NCBI GenBank assembly: GCA_019155185.1
Contig: CM032806.1
Coordinates: forward strand, 16,644,883-16,708,882
DNA: 64,000 nucleotides
Origin: Beaufortia kweichowensis
Taxonomy: Eukaryota; Chordata; Actinopteri; Cypriniformes; Gastromyzontidae
Direction of reading: 5' to 3'
Shown here: piece after piece, positions 1-9,654 of the stretch
How positions within the stretch are numbered: the stretch's first letter is position 1
Layout of the letters: the number at the start of each line of letters is the position of its first letter
Notes under the pieces: model-generated
What the model was told of the DNA's origin: nothing
Seen by the model: the letters and a program-made list of their open reading frames with translations, nothing else
Databases searched by the model: none
Made by a program: the position numbers and the translations under genes

Positions 1-659
1 ATATACAAACCAGGAGAGTCTAACGAGCGCCCTCTAGTGTCTCGTAGTGTCATTACCACATAATGAATTCTTATTTGAACCAGCAAAAACTGTGACAGAT
101 ATTTCACTCTGTTACACTTTTATCTCACTTTTGAACCCTGAGATTGGTGCTGAATGTTTTTTACACTGAGACAGAAACCATATTTCATGCTTTTGTGAAC
201 TGAAACCTTTATTTTTGGTGTTAAGAAACATTTTTGCAAGTTGCAATGAAACATTATCATTGTAATTATTTATTCTGGGTGATGAAAAGGAGATTTTTAT
301 GTCAGATGTTGAATTTTACACTAGGCTGGGCAAAAATGTACATGAGCAGGAAGAAGAAAGTCGAGCACAATGTGGAGCAGAATGTAATTGCTTAATTTTC
401 AAATATGTTGCAATTATTTTAAATATATAGATGATCATGTGACTTTTGAAGCTATTTGGTGTTGTAATGAAACTTTGTGTTGTTTTTTTGAAGATGATTT
501 GATTTTGCATATTTAATGCGATTTGCCTTCGCTCCTATGCTCCTACTTTTAATGTACAGTGATTTCTATTTGTATTAAATCATTAATAGTTTGTCATGAT
601 TAGATTAAAATTCAGCTATGAAATATAAAAGTGAAATAACATGGGTGTTCCTCCTGAGG
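1..659. other. AT-rich sequence, no gene recognised
   Basis: No convincing coding exon, RNA gene or complete transposon end was seen here. The short open frame on the minus strand at 316-510 has low-complexity composition and no recognisable domain. The stretch leads into a degraded LINE and may be older transposon debris. Confidence 0.5.
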
Positions 660-968
660 AACTGTGATAGTTAACAGGTTAAAGGCAGGTTGTTGCATTT
701 GAAATTAGCTCTTTTATTTTTTGACCTCTTTGGATGGTGTTTTTAAATAATTGTATTGTTAGGGGAAGATTTTAATTGTACTAAAAATGTTATAGATAGG
801 AATCATGTTGAACCACACATGAATACAAGAAAGAGGTTCATTTAAATAATAAAGTCTCATAACATTATTGATATATGGAGAAATTTCCATGATACACAGC
901 GACGGTACAGTTGGACTCATGCCCATCAGTTATCGTTGGCAAGGCTTGATAGATTCTATGGTTATAAG
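660..968 (+). mobile_element. Degraded Tx1-type LINE, endonuclease part (5' piece of split copy)
   Basis: Translation in shifting plus frames gives VKGRLL near 670, then GEDFNCT, DRNHVEPHM, YSWTHAH and LSLARLDRFYGYK up to 968. These match, in order, the ORF2 endonuclease domain of the four LINE copies at 12.4-34.7 kb (for example GGDFNCT, DRNHLEPHM, YTWTHSR, LARLDRLY). A stop codon and a deletion lie between the first two blocks, so the copy is dead. The same reading continues at 5806 after an inserted hAT element. This is therefore an old member of the same family in the same orientation. Confidence 0.8.
961..968. repeat. Left target site duplication of hAT element (GTTATAAG)
   Basis: GTTATAAG at 961-968 is repeated exactly at 5806-5813, on either side of a sequence that begins CAGGGG and ends CCCTG. 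An 8-bp duplication is the usual hAT superfamily signature. Confidence 0.92.
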
Positions 969-1564
969 CAGGGGTTAAATTGGGATTTGTTATGTGGGGG
1001 GGGCTCTATGGTGTCGGCCTTTCAGAGGGTGCACATGTGTATGGAAAGCCTACAAAATCTTATCAATTGATAAGCTGTAAAATATAACAAGTTAAGAAAG
1101 CCCTCCGTTATTAACTCTAAAATGTTGATCAAAATCATTCTAGATGGTGGGAGTGTGCAAAGCTACATCTGACAATAAAATGTTCCTGTAGGCCTGTGTC
1201 ATCTCCTTTGTGTCGGTATCAAAGGAGTGATATTACCATTAAAGGAGAGAATATAAATATAAAAAATGAAGAGTAGAACAGTCTTTTTATTAGGAAGATT
1301 CAATGGGAATTAAGTTATATCCAACAGCAAGTTTTACACCATTTCATCAAAGGGAGTCCATCAAATTTCCTAACTTCAAATTGGATGGCTCAGTATGACT
1401 GAGTCCCATCTAACAGCATTACAATACACAAACTGCACAGTTCCATCAAAGGGTGTTCAACAAATTTCAAAACTTCTAAATATGCTCAACTCATTACGTT
1501 TGTCAAAAAGAAAACACAAAACAGCATATAAAACAAAAATGCACAAAACTCTGTCAGTACGAAG

Positions 1565-3180
1565 TTAATTCATCAGATCCCAGATAGGCTGATATGAGGA
1601 AGCCTGTATGTTGTTACATCTCTGTCTACAAGCTAAATGCTCTGCGGACCTTCTGCTAGCTACCCACTTCTGAACATATTTTGTACCTCTCTCACACTCT
1701 GCACTGCTCATAACAACTGTTTCCACTGCATATTTAAGATTCAGTAGGGGCTTATGCACTGATGCACTGGCATTCTCCTTATAATCCCTGTAATTTTGCT
1801 TAACACCAGAGAATCCTGTTTTCAAAAGATCACACAATTCTCTCACTTCATTTTCCCCACACATTAAAGGTAAAGGGCTTGGCCATGTGTTTTTATCCAA
1901 CACACTGATTTTATGAAAGAGTGATTCCTCTTCATTTGTAACCATCCTTGTTTGCATGCTTTTGCACAGTGCTTCATAGAACATTGTGGGATCTACTCAT
2001 TTTTGCCTGCTGTCACTTTGTAGTGTTATGCCATTAAAAGCACCTTGCTGCACAGCCACACAAGCAGTTTTGTAGAATGGACCATTGTCTGGGTTCCTGC
2101 TCATGGTATTAAAAACATCTACCTGCCTTTTAATCAGATTCACTGACTGCAGAGCCTCAGAGAGGTCTTTAAGCTCTTCAAGAGCATCCATCATCAGACC
2201 AAGGTTCTGCACAAAAGCAGTTGAACTCAACTTTGCTGCTAGCCCATCATACATACATCTTTCACTTGAATTTCGGCTCATATCTTTACTTGCAGCTGTG
2301 AGGTGATTGTATAGTGCAGCATACGTTTTCCAGACAGCTTTTACTGTTCTGAAAGATGAGGCCACCCACCTTATCTCTAGAACTCTACCGATTCTCAAAC
2401 ATACACCTAATTCAGAGACTACAGCATTAAGCTCTCTTAGGTTTTTTGGTGACTGGTTATACAAACAGTATAACTTGTCAAGGAAAGCTGTGAAATGGTT
2501 GGTTTCTGTGCAATGTTTTAGTGCATCTGATACGGAAAACTCTAGTCTATGGTTTAGACAATGCAAGCCAATAAGTCCTGGGAACATACTTTTCAGTTTT
2601 GAGTATACTCCATTCTTTTTCCCTACCATTACAATGCTCCATCTGAGCAAAATCCCACCAGGCATTCTTTAAGAAAAGCATCATCAAGACCATGTTTCTG
2701 CAGGCAGTTGATTAGTGTACTACTGATTCCATCTGCAGTTGTATTCTCTAGCTCAATAAGATCTAAGAAGAAGGTCAGTGGTTCTGAGCTATTAACTGAA
2801 GTTCTGAGGTACACAATTAAGCAAGACTTCTTGCTTAACGAAGTGCTTTCATCCACAATTACAGTCAGCTTTGCTCGAGTCGCTCTGATGCTTGCCAATA
2901 ATGCTTGCCTCATCTCTTTGACTATAAAATGCACAATGTCTGTACATGTGACATTTGAATGAAGAACCCTGCCAACATTGACACCATTTATCTTCTGAAG
3001 GTCTAGTAATCCTGGATAATCAGAGTAAGGCCGATTATTTTTCGCAACGTAGTAAGTTGTTCTAAAGACATTGAAGGTTAAAGCTAAAATCTCACTTTGT
3101 GTTTTCAGAAAGCTTGATTCTAGAGCTTTCTCACCTTGTTTTTTCACAATGTCTTCTGCTAATTTGTGACTGTGAGACAA
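1565..3180 (-). pseudogene. hAT transposase, frameshifted
   Basis: The minus-strand reading breaks into three blocks. 3180-2629 contains VDESTSLSKKSCLIVYL (first catalytic Asp region) and GFCSDGA (second Asp). 2665-1997 contains VGKKNGVYSKLKS and GLHCLNHRLE, typical of the RNase H-like core with its insertion domain. 1984-1565 contains SSAECERG, the C-terminal hAT dimerisation block with the catalytic Glu. Frame changes near 2630-2660 and near 1985-1997 separate the blocks. About 540 residues are recoverable. No N-terminal BED zinc finger was seen. The protein would cut and paste the surrounding 4.8 kb element in the nucleus; as read it cannot be made in full. Confidence 0.85.
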
Positions 3181-3894
3181 ACTGTGTTCATTAATTTTTT
3201 TTTCTCAATGATTTCTTTTGCATGTTAGCTTCTCAGTAGTGACACGCAGCTCTAGCCTAACATTACCTTTTGAAAAAGTCTGTAAGCTTTCTCTTCTTGG
3301 CTTCACTCATATCTTCAACCTGGGATCATCTCAAGGAAACGAACTTGCGACTTACAGTTTTGCATAAAAATTAAAATAAATAAACAAATTAAACGAAATC
3401 TTACGTGTAAACTACACTTAAAGTCACACGAGCATAAGCCATCACTGATGCCTTTTGGATGACCCTATTTAAGATTTGATGCTTTAACGTAATCATGTCA
3501 TTCTTTTTTTTGCAAATATGATTTATTCTGAAGCAATATTCTCATCAGATTTCTATCAGCTGTAACATATAAATCTGCATGTTTTTTTTTAAATTTAATC
3601 CAAGGGCATTTTTCCCCTTAACCTCCTTAATACTTCATCTTTCATTTCAAATTCTTGCGTGTACATTTGATTTTTAAATTCAATTACAATACTATGATTG
3701 TTGTTATCTATACGTTATCAAATTAAATAATTTACACTGAAAAAATACAACTGCATTAAATAATGTTACGAGGCTGTTATTTTTGTTTAATTTTTTTTTA
3801 AATATACAAATAAGAAATTATGGGGGTCGTTAATTCAAACGGCTGATTCATCATTTATGCATGGGCTAATGAAACTTTGACTGAATCGGCTGGT

Positions 3895-5309
3895 TGCTGT
3901 GAGATGATGCACTGTGGTTCTGCTGTGAGATGATGCACTGTGGTTCTGCTGTGAGATGATGCACTGTGGTTCTGCTGTGAGATGATGCACTGTGGTTCTG
4001 CTGTGAGATGATGCACTGTGGTTCTGCTGTGAGATGATGCACTGTGGTTCTGCTGTGAGATGACGCACTGTGGTTCTGCTGTGAGATGACGCACTGTGGT
4101 TCTGCTGTGAGATGACGCACTGTGGTTCTGCTGTGAAATGACGCACTGTGGTTCTGCTGTGAGGTGACGCACTGTGGTTCTGCTGTGATGTGACGCACTG
4201 TGGTTCTGCTGTGAGATGATGCACTGTGGTTCTGCTGTGAGATGATGCACTGTGGTTCTGCTGTGAGATGATGCACTGTGGTTCTGCTGTGATGTGACGC
4301 ACTGTGGTTCTGCTGTGAGATGATGCACTGTGGTTCTGCTGTGATGTGACGCACTGTGGTTCTGCTGTGAGGTGCACTGTGGTTCTGCTGTGAGATGACG
4401 CACTGTGGTTCTGCTGTGAGATGATGCACTGTGGTTCTGCTGTGATGTGACGCACTGTGGTTCTGCTGTGAGGTGCACTGTGGTTCTGCTGTGAGATGAT
4501 GCACTGTGGTTCTGCTGTGAGATGATGCACTGTGGTTCTGCTGTGATGTGACGCACTGTGGTTCTGCTGTGAGATGATGCACTGTGGTTCTGCTGTGATG
4601 TGGCGCACTGTGGTTCTGCTGTGAGGTGCACTGTGGTTCTGCTGTGAGATGGCGCACTGTGGTTCTGCTGTGAGATGATGCACTGTGGTTCTGCTGTGAT
4701 GTGACGCACTGTGGTTCTGCTGTGAGGTGCACTGTGGTTCTGCTGTGAGATGGCGACTGTGGTTCTGCTGTGAGATGATGCACTGTGGTTCTGCTGTGAT
4801 GTGACGCACTGTGGTTCTGCTGTGAGGTGCACTGTGGTTCTGCTGTGAGATGATGCACTGTGGTTCAGCTGTGAGGTGCACTGTGGTTCTGCTGTGAGAT
4901 GACGCACTGTGGTTCTGCTGTGAGATGACGCACTGTGGTTCTGCTGTGAGGTGCACTGTGGTTCTGCTGTGAGATGATGCACTGTGGTTCTGCTGTGAGA
5001 TGATGCACTGTGGTTCTGCTGTGAAATGATGCACTGTGGTTCTGCTGTGAGATGATGCACTGTGGTTCTGCTGTGAAATGATGCACTGTGGTTCTGCTGT
5101 GAGATGATGCACTGTGGTTCTGCTGTGAGATGATGCACTGTGGTTCTGCTGTGAGATGATGCACTGTGGTTCTGCTGTGAGATGATGCACTGTGGTTCTG
5201 CTGTGAGATGATGCACTGTGGTTCTGCTGTGAGATGATGCACTGTGGTTCTGCTGTGAGATGATGCACTGTGGTTCTGCTGTGAGATGATGCACTGTGGT
5301 TCTGCTGTG
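3895..5309. repeat. Minisatellite, 26-bp unit, about 54 copies, inside the hAT element
   Basis: The unit TGGTTCTGCTGTGAGATGATGCACTG is repeated almost without gaps. Variants have GATGACGCACTG, GATGTGACGCAC or a 3-bp-shorter GAGGTGCACTG form, and some 23-bp units are interspersed. The array edges near 5000-5309 and 3900-4060 are the most uniform, and the centre holds most variants. Because 26 is not a multiple of 3 and no unit has a minus-strand stop, all three minus frames stay open for hundreds of residues. These frames are not genes. Confidence 0.97.
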
Positions 5310-5805
5310 TAGTATTATTTTTGCTGCTGAAATAGAACAGAAGCAATCTGCCTAAAATGTAAGTGACCTAATATTATTGTTCTTGCTTACTGAACTGTTT
5401 ATTGAACTATTGAACAGTCGTGATGGTGAAAACGTCGACTGTTTTAAACACAAAAAAATATAAAAACCTTTTGAATTTTTACCTCAGCATGCTGAGTTTC
5501 TTTGTGTTGCGCATTTTGATTTCTCCTGGAGAGGCTGTGTGAGCCTCGCCTCATCAGCGCAACCTTACCGTCAGTACATGTGTGTGTATATATAGTAGCT
5601 ATCTCCACTATTCGCCACTTACTCTATGTAATAAATATAATATAATAATGTAATAAAACCAGAATAATACTTGCATTTTGGCAATTGCCTAGTTATTTTA
5701 GGTTATTGATGTTTTAATTAGGTTACTTGTCTGGCGTTAATGAAGTGTTAATGACGAGCCCTGGCGTCTATGTGCCGGCTCAGCCCCGGCCCAATTTAAA
5801 CCCTG

Positions 5806-6285
5806 GTTATAAGCATCAATTAAGTTAAGAGAATGCTTATTAATTATGTTAGGTGTTTCTGATTATAGCTTGATTAAAAAGTGTTGTGGCAAACCATTTA
5901 AATAACAATTTAATAATAATTTACTGGGTGGTTCTCTTGTTAGAGAAGTTTTTTAAGAATTCTGGAAAAATATTAAAGTCATGAATTTTTTTTCTTGACA
6001 TTGCAGCAGTGGTGGAATTTTGTAAAGGTACAATTAAACAATTGTGTCAAGAATATACTCACAATGTCACATAGAAAATCAATTGCTTAGTGACTGTGTT
6101 AGAAGAGGAATTAAAGTTACAAGAGCTGGCAGAGTTCACAAAAGATGCAATTTATATTAAACACATTAAAGAATGTGAAACAAATATTAGTTGATTTGTT
6201 AGGTTTGACAACATAAGGTGCTATAATTCAATCCTATTTTCAAAGTGCAGAATTTACGATCAATTCGTTTCATCACAACTAGAGG
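5806..6285 (+). mobile_element. Degraded Tx1-type LINE, second piece of split copy
   Basis: The reading resumes with YKHQLS after the hAT insertion, then QQWWNFVKVQLNN and LVDLLGLTT-GAIIQSYFQS near 6190-6260. These parallel QQWWDFGKVQIKQ and LADLLGLKTQGALIRSRFLS of the full copies. Many stops and frameshifts are present. It ends where a Tc1 inverted repeat begins at 6288. The rest of the reverse transcriptase is not seen next to it. Confidence 0.75.
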
Positions 6286-6287
6286 TA

Positions 6288-6990
6288 CAGTTAGGTCCAT
6301 ATATATTTGGACACAGGCATAATTTTCATACTTTTGGCTCTGTATGCCACCAGAATAAAATTAAAACAAAACAATCCAAATGAATTTGAAGTGCAGACTT
6401 TCAGCTTTAATTTAATTTAACATTTTAGAAACTGCAACCATTTTGATACACAGTCCCCCCCTTTTCAGGGGCTCAAATGTAATTGGACAAATGAATATAA
6501 TCATAAATAAAATGTTCATTTTTAATACTTTGTTGAGAATCCTTTACTGGCAATGACTGCCTGAAGTCTGGAACCCATGGACATTACCAAAGACTGGGTT
6601 TCCTTCTTTCTGATGCTTTGCCAGGCTCTAACTGCAGCTGTCTTTAGTTGTTCCTCGTTTGTGGGTCTTTCTGCCTTTAGTTTTGCCTTCAGCAAATGAA
6701 ACGCAGGCTCAATTGGGTTGAGATCAGGTGATTGACTCGGCCACTGCAGAATATTCCACTTCTTTTCTTTCAAAAACTCCTGGATTGCTTTTGCAGTGTG
6801 TTTTGGATCATTGTCCATCTGTACTGTGAAGCACCGTCCAATCAAGTTTGCTGCATTTGGCTGAATCTGGGCTGACAGTATTTCTCTAAACACTGCTTCT
6901 GTCTTCTGCCACATCATCAATAAACACCAGTGACCCAGTGCCACTGGAAGCCATGCATGCCCATGCCATCACACTGCCTCCACCATGTTT
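6288..6990 (-). mobile_element. Truncated Tc1/mariner (Tc1-like) transposon
   Basis: It starts next to a TA dinucleotide (6286-6287) with CAGTTAGGTCCATATATA, a typical fish Tc1-type terminal repeat, and carries the C-terminal half of a transposase on the minus strand. The other end and the N-terminal DNA-binding part are missing: similarity stops near 6990 in the region reading GGSVMAW. It is a one-ended relic. Confidence 0.85.
6522..6990 (-). pseudogene. Tc1-like transposase, C-terminal fragment
   Basis: The open part (6522-6944, 140 residues) contains QMDNDPKHTAKAIQEF and WPSQSPDLNPIEPAF. From the Asp of MDND to the Glu of NPIE there are 34 intervening residues, the DD34E spacing of Tc1 transposases. 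Upstream (6945-6990) the frame shifts but still reads like the conserved GGGSVMAW block. The first catalytic Asp and the paired helix-turn-helix DNA-binding domain are absent, so it is non-functional. Confidence 0.9.
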
Positions 6991-7466
6991 TACTTACTTG
7001 TTTAACACCATGTTTAATGTGTAGTTCTTTCTGTAGTACTAACAGTACACTGTGTGTACTGACTATATGTATGTGCATATTGCACATTTTTACCTGTTGA
7101 AGTCTGTATGGTTATATGTTAACTGTTTCTGCAATTTTCATGATGAGATTTCTTTGTAAGACAGCCACAAAGTTCGATATAAAAATAATAATAAAGTTGC
7201 GATGATCACAGGAGCTCAGCGAAAGCAAACCACTCAGGCTAAGAACATCACGTTGTTACGGGACTGAGGGAGAACACAGATGGACCGGGTAAAGTATAAT
7301 CAAAGTTTACTTGAACAAAACGAAACAGGTACAAACACAACAACTCAGGTAGAACAACAAAGATAACTAATAACAGGTAAATTCAACAGGACAATGAACA
7401 GGTATTAAACAGGTCTATGAACAGGTATTAAACAGGTCTATGTTTAATACCTGTTTAATACCTGTT
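6991..7466. repeat. Unassigned AT-rich sequence ending in a small palindromic repeat cluster
   Basis: No gene seen. At about 7395-7466 the motif GAACAGGTATTAAACAGGTC occurs twice in direct orientation and is followed by its inverse (TTTAATACCTGTTTAATACC). This arrangement could fold into a hairpin. It sits directly in front of the scrambled L2 fragment and may mark a rearrangement junction. Confidence 0.5.
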
Positions 7467-8640
7467 TCCTAGCGAAAAATAGCATCTATGAAAAATTTCA
7501 ATCAGGATTCAGGCCCCATCACAGCACAGAAACAGCCATGCTCAGAGTGACAAATGACCTCCTTCTAGCATCAGATCGCGGTGAAACATCTATTAGTTTT
7601 AGATAGTTTTATTAACAATCTTCCGAATCTATATCAAACCCATAATGTAATAAATAACAATAAAGATCTTGATGCCATAACAGAAAAATTAAACAAAGCC
7701 TTCTCAGGTACCTTAGAAACTGTCACACCAATTAGATTAAAGAGAATTAAAGAAAGAACGCCAGCACCATGGTATAATCTCAGCCTCAGCCCTAAAAAAG
7801 GCAGCTAGAAAAATGGAACATAGATGGAGGATTACGAACCTAGAAGTATGGCGTGATGCATGGAAAGATAGCACTAACAAGTACAAACAGACACGACACG
7901 ATAGCCCACAACATCTCTATAGAAGGTTGCACCATTGTCCCATCTTCTGCAGTCAAGAACCTAGGTGTGATTCTAGATAAGAACCTGTCCTTCGATGGTC
8001 ACATTTCTAATGTGTGTCGTACCGCTTTTTTCCACCTTAGAAATATTTCAAAGATGCGCCACATGCTGTCTGTCTCGGATATAGAGAAGCTAATCCACGC
8101 ATTTATGACCTCCAGAATTGACTACTGTAATTCACTACTGGGGGGTGTCATGCAAAGCAAATAAATAAGCTTCAGCTGGTTCAAAATGCAGCTGCTAGAG
8201 TTCTCACTAGATCAAAAAAGTATGACCACATAAGTCCACTCCTAGCAACACTGCACTGGCTACCTGTAAAGTATCGCATACATTTCAAAATTTTGTTAAT
8301 TACATACAAAGCCCTACATGGCTTAGCACCTTTATACCTCCATGAACTACTATCAGCATACAATCCATCGCGGGCATTGCGTTCACAAAATGGCGGGCTG
8401 TTAATAGTTCCAAGAATATCAAAAAAATCTAAAGGTGGAAGATCCTTCTCCTACTTAGCACCAAAACTATGGAATGACCTTCCCAGTAAAGTCCGGGACT
8501 CAGACACACTCGAACTGTTTAAAACTAAATTAGTAAAAAAAAATCAGTAACACACATACTTTTTTAATACATTGTGATTTCTTTCTCATTTTTATGTAAA
8601 GCACTTAATTACCATTGTGTATACAATTTGGTACATAAAT
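7467..8640 (+). mobile_element. L2-type LINE, rearranged and internally deleted (copy A)
   Basis: Three pieces of one ORF2 are joined out of order. 7467-7600 reads SGFRPHHSTETAML, the reverse transcriptase finger block. 7600-7900 reads FINNLPNLYQTHN and RIKERTPAPWYN, the region after the endonuclease, which normally lies before the RT. 7903-8550 reads NISIEGCTIVPSSAVKNLG, LSFDGHISNV, SRIDYCNSLLGG, LQLVQNAAARVLT, LHWLPVKYRI and APKLWNDLP, the RT C-terminus. The 3' end near 8640 (TACATAAATAAACT) differs from copy B. The deletion between NKYKQT and HNISIEGC is the same as in copy B at 52.8-53.8 kb. The element is dead. Confidence 0.85.
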
Positions 8641-9530
8641 AAACTCGCTGCAGTGGTAGCTAAAAATATAAACAACTACATCATCATGCTGATAGGCTAT
8701 ATTTTTAGTATAAAACTCTTACAACAAACATTTCTTGTAGTGTCTTCAATTGTTTCGTACACTAAGCTGCAGCGGACACATTTGTACAAGACTTTACTTG
8801 GATCCATTGTGCGAGCTGTCTCTTTAATACCGCATGGGTTATATACATGTTTCTGCTGATTGGGCTGACATTTTTGACAACGAGAAAACTCTATCTCAAA
8901 CCCTGTTGCACACCGTTTCCAGGAAACATGTCGTTCAACCCGGAAACCGTAGCAAAGCGTTGCGCACCGGGCAACACGAGCTTAAATGTGCCTTAGGTAA
9001 GAGACATCCAGCAACGACTGATTGACTTTTTCTGATCGGGACAACATTGACTAAAGGCCTCGGTCCTGGTGGCCAAAGGCTCATTGATATGAAGTCAGAA
9101 GTTAAGGCCTTCAGACTTCAGCCAGCATAAAGATGTCTTTATAGGGAGAAGATGGGAGTTGGTTAGGGATTGCTGTGCGGTTTTAAGAAGAGAAAGAAAA
9201 ATGGAATTGGACCGTCAAATACTCTTAATGGATGGTGACAAACTGGACTGACATCATTTGACAAGTAAATGCTTAAATCATGGACACTTTAAAAAATTTA
9301 TCGGGAGTGAAATTATATTCATTGTAGCTAGAAACAGAGGGCATCATCCTGTCCTTTACAACACCTCCACTGGAGGAAACAACTAAACATACTGTGTGTA
9401 AAAACTCTTCATTGTCATACTCTGGAGAGTGTAAAAAGAGTCATTTATTCTGTAAATGTGTAAGGCTTGTTCATTTGTTTTACTCTTTAGAAGAGTGGTG
9501 GCGTGACCTCTGGGAGGTTTTTACAAAATG
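8641..9530. other. No gene recognised
   Basis: This stretch holds several short open frames with no recognisable domain. The part around 8860-9030 (containing CGTTGCGCACCGGGCAAC) looks like repetitive fish DNA, but I could not define ends or a family. Confidence 0.4.
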
Positions 9531-9635
9531 TCACAATGATAGGAAGAGCCGTCATCGAAGCATCAAAAAGCGACGTCTCTGTGAACGCTTGGCCACCACA
9601 AGCCTGTTATCCCTGTGGTAACTTTTCTGACACCT
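9531..9635 (-). pseudogene. Fragment of 28S rRNA gene (peptidyl-transferase loop region)
   Basis: Read on the minus strand the sequence is GTGTCAGAAAAGTTACCACA then GGGATAAC-GGCTTGTGG-GGCCAAGCGTTCA, GACGTCGCTTTTTGAT, CTTCGATG and GGCTCTTCCTATCATTGTGA. These blocks are the highly conserved domain V region of vertebrate 28S rRNA, with a handful of substitutions. Only about 105 bases match. Flanking rRNA sequence is absent on both sides, so it is a captured or retrotransposed fragment, not a working rRNA gene. It might be part of an rRNA-derived short element. Confidence 0.88.
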
Positions 9636-9654
9636 ATGGTCCCAAATATAACTA

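Larger units (their letters stand above)
969..5805 (-). mobile_element. hAT superfamily DNA transposon, 4.8 kb, inserted in a LINE
   Basis: The left end reads CAGGGGTTAAATTGGG and the inverted right end reads CAGGGTTTAAATTGGG: 16-bp terminal inverted repeats with one mismatch. They are flanked by the perfect 8-bp duplication GTTATAAG. The element interrupts the LINE reading frame exactly (RFYGYK before, YKHQLS after), which fixes its ends. It carries a broken hAT transposase on the minus strand (1565-3180) and a 1.4 kb minisatellite of 26-bp units (3895-5309). Because the transposase is damaged it is presumably immobile unless helped in trans. The ends and superfamily are seen directly; the family within hAT is not assigned. 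Confidence 0.93.

Noticed and set aside
3895..5309. CRISPR-like array
   Set aside because: The 26-bp units are contiguous with no unique spacers, and the context is a vertebrate transposon.
8834..9025. 63-codon plus-strand frame
   Set aside because: No recognisable family. The region looks like dispersed repeat sequence without definable ends.
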